This document shows positions 52,101 through 61,102 of a stretch of 64,000 nucleotides of DNA, piece by piece. The position numbers and the translations under genes are program-made. Every line of letters starts with the position of its first letter. Position 1 is the stretch's first letter. Under the pieces are notes generated by a model, which saw only the letters and a program-made list of their open reading frames with translations, was not told the DNA's origin and searched no databases. Source of the stretch: Flectonema sp. DT1601. Lineage: Eukaryota > Euglenozoa > Diplonemea > Diplonemida > Diplonemidae. The DNA is taken from assembly GCA_964019425.1 (NCBI GenBank), contig OZ025806.1, positions 739,374-803,373 of the forward strand. Reading direction: 5' to 3'.

Positions 52101-55100
52101 TCAACGTTGTGTTGATCCAATTATTGGAAATGAAAACACTGATCTTCAGAATTACGAATGCAGCTGTATGTTTGGATCAACATCTGTCTCTACTACAGGA
52201 ATCGGTAGACCTTCAATATGTATTGTTGACGAGTGTTTAATTACAAATCCTTGTGGACCAAATGACATAACAAACACAAGGGGTATTCAAACTTGTATGG
52301 ATCCTAACACATCACCAACATCATTGTATGATTTTATTTGTACTTGTACAACATCAACGATATACGCTACAGGAATACCAGCTAATTGTCACATCATAAA
52401 TGAATGTGATAGTGACGTCTGTACAGTAAATGATAAGACACAGATCTGTATAGATCCCGACTTCTCAGTTAGAGGGGACTTCCGCTGTTCGTGTTCTATT
52501 GGTGTTGGTACCGATGTAGTAGGAGGACCAACTACCTGCTTAATAAATCAATGCGATGGGATTCCTGTTGGTTGCTCATGGTCTGGTGCGATAACAGCTA
52601 CTGAACTAATTTCTAATTCAGTCAGCCGACCGTTATTTCTACTTTCTGAAACCACTGAGCCGTCTATTGGTGACTGTCAAACAGCTTGTATTGCTGTTAC
52701 TGGTTGTAAGATAGTTCAGTATGATCCTGTTACTCAATCATGTTATATGATGCCAATTGGTTCAATAAATTATGTGTACAGTCCACCATTACCTGGTCTT
52801 GATGTCATAAATTCTTATGTGTGTTTTGAGGTAGTCTGTACCGACCCTGACCAAACATCACAATCACTTTTTGACATATCCTACAACTGTGTAGAACCAT
52901 CAGTTGGTAGCTTTAGGAATGTCTTTTCAATTGTAGGGATTTGTAGGTTTGATGAATGCCAGTTCGATTCCTGCGGAGAGATGCAACATTGCAATGATCC
53001 CTCGCCGTTTACCAACAGTATTAATGATTATGAATGTTCTTGTTTAGTGTCTAGAACTGGTGTTGTTCTACCGTATCCTCCTGCTGCAGCCGACATCACA
53101 ACTGGATCAGCAGCAGTATGTGTTGTTAATGAATGTTTGTTATCACCGAGATGTGGTTCTGGTCAATTATGTACTGATCCTGATGAGGCTGTGGTTAATG
53201 ATTTTACATGTAGCTGTACCTTACCACTAACAGGTGTAAATGCAGTTGGCCAACCTGCACAGTGTATTTACAACGAATGTGTTGATAGACCTTGTGATAC
53301 TTCAGAGTACTACTCATGCAGTGATCCAATTCAATTAATATCAGCAATTGGTAATTATATCTGTTCATGTAATGCACCAGCTGTAATTATATCTAATCAA
53401 TGTTTACTTGATGAGTGTCAGACAGTATGCCCAACCTCAGATAATACTTGTATTGATTCTGATCAAACAATGACTGGAGGAGTTCAATGTACTCCATTAC
53501 CACCTCATGATGAGTGTACGACTTCTGGTCAGAATCCTTGTGGTGAAGGTCAAAGTTGTTTAGATATGAATACTCATCCTGCATCGTTGTTAGACTTTAG
53601 ATGTACCTGTGACAATAACAGAATCACAACATCAACTGGAGAACCGGTCTTACAATGTCTTCATGATGAGTGTCAAGGTTATGATTGTGGTTTAAGTACT
53701 TCTTGTGTTGACCCTTCAAGGAATACTCATAATGGAAATTTAAATGATTTTGAATGTCACTGCACAGCACCTAGTGTAGGTACTGTTGTTGTAGGAGGAC
53801 CAGTAGTGTGTTATTATAATGAGTGTTCCATATTGGTACCTTGTCATGATAGTGTTTCATCACAGTGGTGTTTAGATCCTACTCCTACTCCATCTCAAAG
53901 AGGGGACTTTGAATGTTTTTGTATTCATCCTTATTCTGGAAGAAGTATCGGAAGTACTGCTAGTTGTGTTTTAGATGAATGTTTGATCTCTCCTCCACTC
54001 TGTAATCCTAATTATGATTGTTTTGATCCAGACACTGGAACCTCTTTATCGAGTCGTAATAATGTTGTTTGTACTTTGAAATCAACACCGATTCCTACTA
54101 CTGAGTCACCTCTAACACCATTCCCTCCATCAGCTATGTCTGGATGTGGTAACAACAGTTGTAGTAGTTGTCTAATTCAAAGTGATTGTAATTCATTGAG
54201 CGTTTTATGTGTGTGGACTCCAGCAGTTAATATTTGTAGTGAAGAACGACCTCCACCTTCATCGTGTTTTGACTCACAATTACAAACAGAAATCAGCTGC
54301 ATAACATCTTCATTAAATTGTCGTTGGAATGTGAGTAGTTGCGTACCTAACAGCGATATGATCGCTAATGAAGAATGTGATTCTGACACATTCTGTAGAA
54401 GTATAAATAACTTTCTTTCTTGTGATAACTACAAGTCAACTTGTACATGGATACCATCATCTCTGAGATGTGTTCGAAACAGCTGCTGTTCAGCAAGAAC
54501 CCGGATGATAGACTGCCAAGCATCAGGATGTACGTGGTTAGATACTGTAATATTAGGTCAATTACAATGTGTTGTAGCAGCCACAGCATCATGTAGTTTA
54601 CTCATTGAACCAGATGACTGTTATGCTTCGTCACTGAACTGTTATTGGGATTCAACAGGAAACATTTGTCTTATTGACAGTGGTATTGGTTGTAATAGAA
54701 CATGTTCAGGTTGTTTATCACAGTCATCGTGTGTCTCTCAAAGCTGTTCTTGGGATCAACTTACAAAAGTGTGTTCTATTCCTCTGACATTGCAACCGCC
54801 ACAGTCTGATAGCTGTGATGTGACACAGGCCGAGGTTTGTGTTTTAGAAAGTAGTTGCAGATGGTTGAATGGAAATTGTTTACACTTTACCACATTCTTT
54901 AATGAATGTGTTAATAATAGTAATCCTTGTGGTGTTGTTCCTGCAGCACAGGGTGGGCAATTGTGCTCTGACCCGACTCATACAGTTAACTCATTGCAAG
55001 ATTTTATTTGCATTTGTCCTAACAATCCCAATATTAGAAATCAATCATCGCCTGTAACTGATTGCTCTGTAGTTGTGACAGAGTCTCCTGTGGTAGTTTC

Positions 55101-55734
55101 CAGGGGCCCTGTTTACATTGTCAGGCTAAGCTCTGGTCGGTTTCCTCTTCCTACAATTAATCTTCTCCAATCATTACAAAATATTAGCGGCGCGACAGTC
55201 ACAATTGAATGGCATTGCAAAGCTCAAGACTGTCTAGTTGCTTCGCAATGCAATCAAACAGAATGTAGTTGTCCTTTACTACAGCGTGATAGTTGTGTTG
55301 TAGGGAGTGGGGGAAGTAATAGTGGAGCAGTAGCAGAAGTCTTTGTTGGGTTTACAGTTAGATCTGCATCTGACCCACAAGTATTGTTGTCATTGTTTCA
55401 ATCACGACTCAGTGAGATACCATTCTCTGCTACTGTTATAATGTTTTCTATCCCTCCTCCTGTAGTAACTACTTCTGTGCCATCATCAAGTGACGCCATC
55501 CCAAGTTGGGTGATACCAGTCGCTGTTGTTGGTATTGTAGTTCTGGTGATAGTGGTTATTCTTTGGGCTTATTTTCGATCAGCTGGAACAAGTAACCAAC
55601 CTGATCAAAAGAAGTACCAAACTAAAAACACTGATTTCAATGACACAGAACTGGAAGGCAGTCAAAATACATCCAACCCTCTCGAGTCAGAATTCAGTCC
55701 ACGAAGAGAGGAAGCTATTGGACTCTATCACTAA
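49177..55734 (+). CDS. Giant type I membrane protein with ~25 EGF-like modules
   Basis: 2185 residues from the ATG at 49177, chosen because the acceptor AG at 49143-49144 removes the earlier frame. An N-terminal signal peptide (MFLKWTVSTLTLLSFAVG) precedes a long Cys-rich ectodomain. About 25 modules follow the pattern D/N-E-C...PCG...C-x-DP...SLxDFxCxC...G-x-P-x-x-C, a non-calcium EGF-like repeat with two to three disulphides. Interleaved are two PAN/apple-like segments (~165-250 and ~1130-1210) and several PSI-like Cys blocks near ~1640-1900 (C-x-W-x-x-C). A 140-residue folded stalk precedes a membrane helix at ~2110-2132 and a ~53-residue cytoplasmic tail with SP sites. This suits a surface adhesion or flagellar-pocket protein; function is inferred from architecture only. 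Confidence 0.88.
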   Translation: MFLKWTVSTLTLLSFAVGQPCGGLSEANCNGIATCHWTKPRNEIYNVYYCAEANMVFNDECETVFCENERECVDPTLSKSAIGDSQCWWRGGYGNGNTRINQCSVCGSAARGIHQSCTVQPASVECRCDLPYTGVSVNTPATCLLDECSTAICQSSSQILLADRTCSGITTTPLVSVGNFPTPDDCRQSCTATHTKCLYFEYNTVSLDCWYIPVQQTLPTGGGVNIYNENCPSRNLHTAAINTNIYIVIEYDCTDSNTAAESDYNCECDLPLLGNGKGLSPVCGYDECVMLDPCRTVGLGYCTDPVPTVDSLNDYTCDCPTPTSPGCTFDECAANPCGPLQTCTDPNQQSLFDFQCQCDGVPDTVVSINGPANCYLNECDTSPCGVTQMCFDEVAESLTNSLNDYTCSCIPPSTGVAVVGGPTMCVYDECVDQSGIALCGQNQVCNDPVQTADSLYDFTCTCRNNGGSAVGRPVSVCDDCSPLINPPPCGLNTQQICTDPQPGEDSQFDFICECPLPSTGYAIGNTAACYYDECRADPCLFSQRCEDRDWRYPQAMNSYTCTCISPATGTTTTGTAAVCTFNECPGTPCGAGSGQTCNDPNPSAESLRDFICTCAGSAISQVGFPARCSNPMGIDGPFDECAISGSNGAGPCNIAQFQSCFDTFTTVASLNNYICFCNAPASGTPQSNAQATCTHDECTFTACLGIVSGVCNPYHHQGVTQCGRWQTCADPNTSPLSTKDYSCGCGVVPWVFGNGGQQQSYGNTNTGRPAECFINECNPCGHISTQAACIIAATSIWECSWNIGSQTCNSLITPCGNQASQQSCTEGSLLATDLYDFTCRCNGLYQGMTRGGPAVCFIDECRGGTSRPGHLHYDPHNAGTIALGPCGIGQICDDPDVMINDNFICRCRAPGSSAAAPFIGQQQPAVCSYNLNECWDFLGCLRSQFPLDLVANPNNNIRSRCEITFNSLLQPCGVSQRCVDPIIGNENTDLQNYECSCMFGSTSVSTTGIGRPSICIVDECLITNPCGPNDITNTRGIQTCMDPNTSPTSLYDFICTCTTSTIYATGIPANCHIINECDSDVCTVNDKTQICIDPDFSVRGDFRCSCSIGVGTDVVGGPTTCLINQCDGIPVGCSWSGAITATELISNSVSRPLFLLSETTEPSIGDCQTACIAVTGCKIVQYDPVTQSCYMMPIGSINYVYSPPLPGLDVINSYVCFEVVCTDPDQTSQSLFDISYNCVEPSVGSFRNVFSIVGICRFDECQFDSCGEMQHCNDPSPFTNSINDYECSCLVSRTGVVLPYPPAAADITTGSAAVCVVNECLLSPRCGSGQLCTDPDEAVVNDFTCSCTLPLTGVNAVGQPAQCIYNECVDRPCDTSEYYSCSDPIQLISAIGNYICSCNAPAVIISNQCLLDECQTVCPTSDNTCIDSDQTMTGGVQCTPLPPHDECTTSGQNPCGEGQSCLDMNTHPASLLDFRCTCDNNRITTSTGEPVLQCLHDECQGYDCGLSTSCVDPSRNTHNGNLNDFECHCTAPSVGTVVVGGPVVCYYNECSILVPCHDSVSSQWCLDPTPTPSQRGDFECFCIHPYSGRSIGSTASCVLDECLISPPLCNPNYDCFDPDTGTSLSSRNNVVCTLKSTPIPTTESPLTPFPPSAMSGCGNNSCSSCLIQSDCNSLSVLCVWTPAVNICSEERPPPSSCFDSQLQTEISCITSSLNCRWNVSSCVPNSDMIANEECDSDTFCRSINNFLSCDNYKSTCTWIPSSLRCVRNSCCSARTRMIDCQASGCTWLDTVILGQLQCVVAATASCSLLIEPDDCYASSLNCYWDSTGNICLIDSGIGCNRTCSGCLSQSSCVSQSCSWDQLTKVCSIPLTLQPPQSDSCDVTQAEVCVLESSCRWLNGNCLHFTTFFNECVNNSNPCGVVPAAQGGQLCSDPTHTVNSLQDFICICPNNPNIRNQSSPVTDCSVVVTESPVVVSRGPVYIVRLSSGRFPLPTINLLQSLQNISGATVTIEWHCKAQDCLVASQCNQTECSCPLLQRDSCVVGSGGSNSGAVAEVFVGFTVRSASDPQVLLSLFQSRLSEIPFSATVIMFSIPPPVVTTSVPSSSDAIPSWVIPVAVVGIVVLVIVVILWAYFRSAGTSNQPDQKKYQTKNTDFNDTELEGSQNTSNPLESEFSPRREEAIGLYH

Positions 55735-56128
55735 AAGTTTATATTATTAATTGTGTGTTACTTTGCATATAAATGCGGTACACGACACAGTTCTTTTCCT
55801 CCTTCTTTTGTTAGTACCTTCTCAGATACACCGCCTGTTGGTCAATACGACCACGGCTGCTCTCTGGTATTTCTGTATGAGTTCTGTTGCTGTTAACTTG
55901 TTAAGGTTCTAGATTGTGATGTTTTATAAGACAGCTGTTCGAATTATCGTCACGAAAACGTTTATAGCGATGAGTTCATAGTCAGATTGGTTATCAATTC
56001 TTCTTTTTTTTACACCAGGACAAAACCCATCGTCGTAGATTCTTTATATCAGTAAGGTGACGAGATTTCTTATTTACTTAAACTTAAATTTTAAAAACAA
56101 CCAGATTGCACTAAAACCCCTTTCAAGT
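55735..56128. other. Intergenic / UTR, no gene seen
   Basis: Mixed sequence with few homopolymers. AAAAACAACCAG at 56104 is the likely acceptor, 24 bases before the Cmk ATG. An upstream open frame from a GTG at 56057 crosses this acceptor and is not used. Confidence 0.6.
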
Positions 56129-56969
56129 ATGTCACACAAAGCACCAATAGTTGCTATCGACGGACCGGTCGGAGCGGGCAAGAGCTCCGTCTCAAAGGAA
56201 GTTTCAAGAAAGTTAGGATACGGGTTTGTTGACACAGGAGCACTCTACAGATGCATTACATTGACTTCTGTTATTGAAAAGATTAGTGCTGATGATGACG
56301 CAAAACTTAAAGAGATTGTGGAGAAAGTTGAAATTGAATTTAAAATGACTGAAGACGGTGTAAATCACGTTTACTGTAACGGTAATGAAGTAACAACCGA
56401 TATTAGAAAAGAAGAAGTCTCACTTCAAGCTTCAAAGGTATCAAGAAACCAGGTAGTCAGAGATGGTCTTATGGGACTCCAACGTAGACTTGGAGAGAAA
56501 GGAGGAGTTGTTCTAGAAGGAAGAGATATTGGAACTGTTGTATTTCCAAATGCGGAGGTAAAAATCTATTTGACGGCCGATGAAAAAGCACGCGCGAAAC
56601 GTCGTTTTGAAGAACTCGTTGGAAAAGGAGAAACCCCTGACTTTGAACAGGTATGTATCAAACATTATCTTGATATTTTATAAATTAAAATATCAACTCA
56701 CAAACTCAATCAGGTTCTTGCTGATCTAAAGGCCAGAGATCACGCTGACATGACCAGAGACGTAGCTCCACTGAAACAGGCAGATGACGCTATTTTAGTT
56801 GACACCACATCTCTTTCATTCGAGGAGTCAGTTCAGAAGTATGTTTTTACTTTTATTGACATCTGTGTAGTAGTAAATCCTACTGACACTATTAATTTAC
56901 ATCAAAAAAAAAAAAAAAAAAAAAAAAAAAAACAGGATTATAGACGTTGTTAAGACAAAACAACAGTGA
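56129..56969 (+). CDS. cmk: Bacterial-type cytidylate kinase (Cmk), three exons
   Basis: Phosphorylates CMP and dCMP to diphosphates with ATP. Exons are 56129-56650, 56714-56838 and 56936-56969, giving 226 residues, the usual bacterial Cmk length. The introns are 63 and 97 bases and end in CAG. Conserved features are the P-loop IDGPVGAGKSS, DTGALYR, GRDIGTVVFPNAEVKIYLTA, RAKRR, VLADLKARDHAD, then PLKQADDAILVDT and the SxEESVQKI end made across the last splice. Eukaryotes usually use an adenylate-kinase-like UMP-CMP kinase instead, so this family member suggests ancient gene transfer or an organelle origin. The introns and the surrounding genes argue against bacterial contamination. No targeting peptide is evident. 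Confidence 0.92.
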
Positions 56970-57212
56970 TTCTTTACTCATTCACTCTGGCACTGTCCAC
57001 AAAAAAGATTATCGTTCGAACACTACATACGAAATTGAAATGAGAAGATGTAAAAAAAGATGGATTTGAATTATTGACACTCAAAAGTTATTATTATTAC
57101 GTCACGGGGAAAGCTGAAAATAACTACAGTCTTGCTATTAGACGTTACCATTTTAACAGTTTTTTTTTGACGTATACAATATTATTTATTCCCTTAACAA
57201 GACACGCACAGT

Positions 57213-59522
57213 ATGCCGATGAGATTTATATTAGCGCTCCTTTACGTTAGTAGTGCTACTGCAGGAGATTGCTTTACAAGAAAGGAATGTGATACTTTAT
57301 TAGATCAGTACAATGCAGATCTTAGGGAACAAATAACTGATACATTACAGAGAGAAGTTGAAAATAACTTAGCAGCTGCACCAGCTGTGGTAGCAGTAAC
57401 TCAATCGATGTTTCAAGATGGACTGTTACCAACTGATATGAGTATTGAACGAAATGAAGTAGCTGTCTTGGAAAGTAGTTGGTATCAACTTAAAAATTTT
57501 GAAGAACTGGACTGGATTTACTACGGAGACGTTAGTGGGATCTTTCTTGGATTTCGAAGAGCCTATCCCTGCGAATACAATTCTCAGATTGCATGCGACT
57601 ATGGTAGCACTACTACTGCTACCACTCCAGCACCACTTCTTACTAACAATACTCTTGTTCGTTTGAGGACTGGTGCTGGAAACACACTTTCTGCATACTC
57701 AACGGATCCAAGTGGAAATAGAGGTGGTGACACAATAGATTTACTTTACACTGAAAACAACTACTCAATAGCTCAACGACAATGGTATAAAAAGGGGATT
57801 AATGATGGTGAAGGCTGGACCAATCCTTACCTATTTTCAGGAGGGAAAATAGGAATAAGTTTTGTTAAAAAGATTACCGATCCGACAAGCTCAAAGACAA
57901 TGGGTGTTCTGGCAGCTGATTACGAGTTAGAATTCTTAGATAAGTTTATCCGTGAGATATCTGTGGTTGGATCTAGTACTTTATTTATTGTCGCAGCAAA
58001 CGGAGACTTGCTCGCCAGCAATAAAAATGCGAAGATAACATTTAATAACAACGGAGTCGATACAATAGTGAAGGCTGCTGAAAGTGAGGACAACATTATA
58101 AAGGAAATGACATTGCAGATCTTTAAAGTGAAGCCGGTTCTTAATCAACCTTCGGGAGATTGGTCAGAAGTAACAACAAAAACACTAGTAGGAACTCACA
58201 CCATCGGTGATGTAGAATACTACTACGATAGTATTGGAGTTGCTTATGGTGAACTGAAATGGTCGGTTGTTATTATCAGTCAAGCATCTGATTTCTATAA
58301 ACTGACACCATCGACAAACCCTTGTATGGACTGGCTTCACTGCAGAAGCGCTCTTCGTTCTGCAAATTCCGATAAACGAGAAAGGAAATTAAGTATGCTT
58401 TTAACCGAGACTCGAAGCTACTTAGGAACAGCTGTTGTTGCTGTAAACACTATCGATCAGACTTACAACAACGGGCAATTAGCTGCGTCTTGGTGTGATC
58501 CTTGCGGTAAGATTGACATAACTAACGTACTAGAGAGAAGAAATCTACTAAATCACATCAAACACACAATGGAAATCTACAACGAGCTAATCTGGTTGTA
58601 TATTGGCTTTAAGACTGGTCAGTTTGCTGGATATAAACGTGTCGATGGTAAACTAAAGCTATGGACTTGTCATCCTCCGAACTCCTTTGATGCTGCCGGA
58701 TGTAAGAATGTAGCCTTGTACGACTCTGATGTTGAACCTTTAACACTCAGTGGGACATCGTTTGTTGTAGAGAAACCAATAGACAAGCCCTGGTTCACAA
58801 TGCCTGATAAGCATAACCTTAGTCAGTATGAGCTGTTGTGGACTGATGCATACCCGTTTGGTACTGGCGAAATTGGTATTTCAGTTGTGAAAAAAGGATT
58901 CGGAGGAGATTGGAAAACAACAAGTGAATTAGGTGTTTGGGGTGCAGATTTCTCACTTTCTTTTTTATCTAATTTTATTTCTGAATTTGAAGCTGATAAA
59001 GGAGTCATTTTATACATTTTAAATGAGAAAAAAGAACTCTTAGCCTATTCCATTGAAGGCAAAGCTCAAGAATTAAATTCCACTCTCACACACGCATCAC
59101 AATCAGACCCTCTCGTTAAAGCAAGCGCAGAAATACTGAGAGACACAACGGAAACAGTTCATTCTCAGTTGTTGGAAATCGATGATGAGATATATTACAT
59201 GAATTCTGTATTGCTTACTGACTCCGATTCTCAATTAGTTCGAACTTATAAATGGGATTTCGTGATGGTAACTCCAGAAGCTTCGTTGTATTCGTATGAA
59301 GCTCCTAGTTCTGGAGACAGCTCGATGGCTAAAACCATAATTATTATTGTTGTTGGTATTGTTGTGGTTGGCATTCTTATCGTTGCTATTTACCGATGTA
59401 AGGATTCTTGTTGTTCGAATGAAAAGAGTGATCAAGGAGAATTCTTTTTTGGTCAGCCGACTGATGAGGAAATGAAGCCAACTGAACCAGCAGACGCCTA
59501 CCAAAGACAGCTTTCTTTGTAG
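57213..59522 (+). CDS. Receptor-like protein with two Cache-type ectodomains, no effector domain
   Basis: 769 residues, one exon. A signal peptide (MPMRFILALLYVSSATAG) precedes two related halves, each ~340 residues. In half 1, NFEELDWIYYG and FLGFRRAYPCE precede RQWYKKG, then SFVKKI and MGVLAADYELEFLDKFI. In half 2, YNELIWLYIGF and FAGYKRVDG precede KPWFTMP, then SVVKKGF and LGVWGADFSLSFLSNFI. This is the order of tandem Cache/dCache sensor domains, which bind small ligands outside the cell. One membrane helix follows at ~707-727 and a short ~42-residue tail with CC and KEE-like acid. No cyclase, kinase or histidine-kinase effector is present. The ATG follows one base after the acceptor CACAG at 57211. 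Confidence 0.85.
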   Translation: MPMRFILALLYVSSATAGDCFTRKECDTLLDQYNADLREQITDTLQREVENNLAAAPAVVAVTQSMFQDGLLPTDMSIERNEVAVLESSWYQLKNFEELDWIYYGDVSGIFLGFRRAYPCEYNSQIACDYGSTTTATTPAPLLTNNTLVRLRTGAGNTLSAYSTDPSGNRGGDTIDLLYTENNYSIAQRQWYKKGINDGEGWTNPYLFSGGKIGISFVKKITDPTSSKTMGVLAADYELEFLDKFIREISVVGSSTLFIVAANGDLLASNKNAKITFNNNGVDTIVKAAESEDNIIKEMTLQIFKVKPVLNQPSGDWSEVTTKTLVGTHTIGDVEYYYDSIGVAYGELKWSVVIISQASDFYKLTPSTNPCMDWLHCRSALRSANSDKRERKLSMLLTETRSYLGTAVVAVNTIDQTYNNGQLAASWCDPCGKIDITNVLERRNLLNHIKHTMEIYNELIWLYIGFKTGQFAGYKRVDGKLKLWTCHPPNSFDAAGCKNVALYDSDVEPLTLSGTSFVVEKPIDKPWFTMPDKHNLSQYELLWTDAYPFGTGEIGISVVKKGFGGDWKTTSELGVWGADFSLSFLSNFISEFEADKGVILYILNEKKELLAYSIEGKAQELNSTLTHASQSDPLVKASAEILRDTTETVHSQLLEIDDEIYYMNSVLLTDSDSQLVRTYKWDFVMVTPEASLYSYEAPSSGDSSMAKTIIIIVVGIVVVGILIVAIYRCKDSCCSNEKSDQGEFFFGQPTDEEMKPTEPADAYQRQLSL

Positions 59523-61102
59523 ATAATTTTGAATGTTTCAATTAATGAACTTACGAGATAAGAATGTTTGAGGTTTCTGGTTTGTTTTATTAACTGACTT
59601 TCATCGTTCGCTCGGGCTATTTTTTTTTTTTTTTTTCAGTTGTTCTTTCTCCTCCTTTTGTTCATTTCTTGTTATTTTTTAAATCTAATCGTTTCTTACG
59701 GTTCTTTGTTCAAAAAAAAAAAAAAAAAAAAAAAAAGATCAAAAAGTTAAAAAAAAATCTTTTTTTTTTTTTTGTTTTGTTGAGCATCCGATTTTCCAAT
59801 TTTTTCTTTTTTGTTTTCTTTCAGCCTTTGAATTTAGGTTTCAAGTTTTCTGGCTTTGGTTGTACCAAAAAGCCTTATTTTATGTTTAGTTCTCCCATAT
59901 CCCCTTTCCCCCCCTTTTTTTAGTCCCTATTTGGAATATTTTTCGGTGGATGACTCCAAAGTATCCTTTTTGTTACTGATGCCCGAGTACGTATCAAGAG
60001 ATTAGAGATAAGGATATTCCTGGTTGGTTAAGTGCTCGCTCTGTAGAAAGTCTAAAAAACAAAAGAACCACATTCAGATTAACCTTGTATTTCATTGAAC
60101 GCAGACAGAATCCTGTCTCACGGGAAAATAAGTCATGATGATATGAAATAACGGCTTTTGATCTGAATAGTTTCTTCTCGGTACAAAAAAAAAAAAAAAA
60201 AAATCTTTTTATGTTTCTAATTAGCGAGCGATTTCAACTCTAGTTTAGAGCTTCCTTATTTCCGTAGTTTATTTTGAAAGGATCCATGATGGGAAAAAGG
60301 AAAAAAAAAAAAAAAAAATCAAAGAACATCTCTTCTTGGTCAGTAGCATATTATGTTGTATTATTATTTTTATGTTTATGTTTATGTGAGGGAATAATAT
60401 TCCCTAAGTTTATGTTAACTAATTACTATGTGTTCGCACAAAATTTGAATTGTTTATTAAAATTTAATGCGACGGTCTCCATTCTGTAAATGAAACTCCG
60501 CTCATCACTACAACGAACTGGTTCTTGTGGCAGAGCGATGAGTTCCAGTTGAAAAAATCGTATTAGGATTCGAGGTTAATTGTGTCAGTATTTTTTTTTA
60601 TTTTTTTTTTATAACTTTGCTAAAAAAAAAAAAAAAACCTTGCCTTTTTTTAAAAACCTCCTCTTTCTGTGATTTACTTCTCTAATTTAAACACGTCTTT
60701 GACCATATTATAGTAATTTATTTTTTAATTAACACAGTGGTGAATGTAAAATCAAACGTATCCTTTTACATGTACATACAATTTGTTTTTGTCTCTTACT
60801 GTCTACTCATTATACAGCTGGTTTTTTTTTAAAAACAACCCCCCTTATTAAAAAAAATATGAGGAAACTGGATAGAACAAGAAGAGAACCTTCAATTATC
60901 TTGGAACGTTTTTTTGATGGAAAAAAAAAAAAATTTAAAAAAAATGAAGTAGTCGTTTGTAATTACAATGAAAACGCTTTTTTAGTCTTGTTTGTTTAGT
61001 TACTGTAAAGTGGTCCATATTCTGGTTAGTTGTTAATAATTATTTGTTAACAAAATCTGTTTTTATTTTATTTATTTATTTTAAGGGTACAAACCATCTA
61101 AT
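59523..61102. other. Intergenic, 1.6 kb, no gene seen
   Basis: A and T tracts (A at ~59712-59736, T at ~59761-59772, A at ~60185-60202) and mixed sequence between the two Cache genes. TTATTTATTTTAAG at 61085 precedes the next ATG by 17 bases. A C/D-box-like pair (TGATGA near 60138, CTGA near 60166) lacks a terminal stem and is not called. Confidence 0.55.

Noticed and set aside
56057-56128. N-terminal extension of the Cmk gene from a GTG
   Set aside because: It crosses the likely acceptor at 56104 and starts with GTG. The ATG at 56129 gives the normal Cmk length.
60138-60172. C/D-box snoRNA-like boxes
   Set aside because: Boxes are only ~30 bases apart and no terminal stem or C'/D' pair was found.
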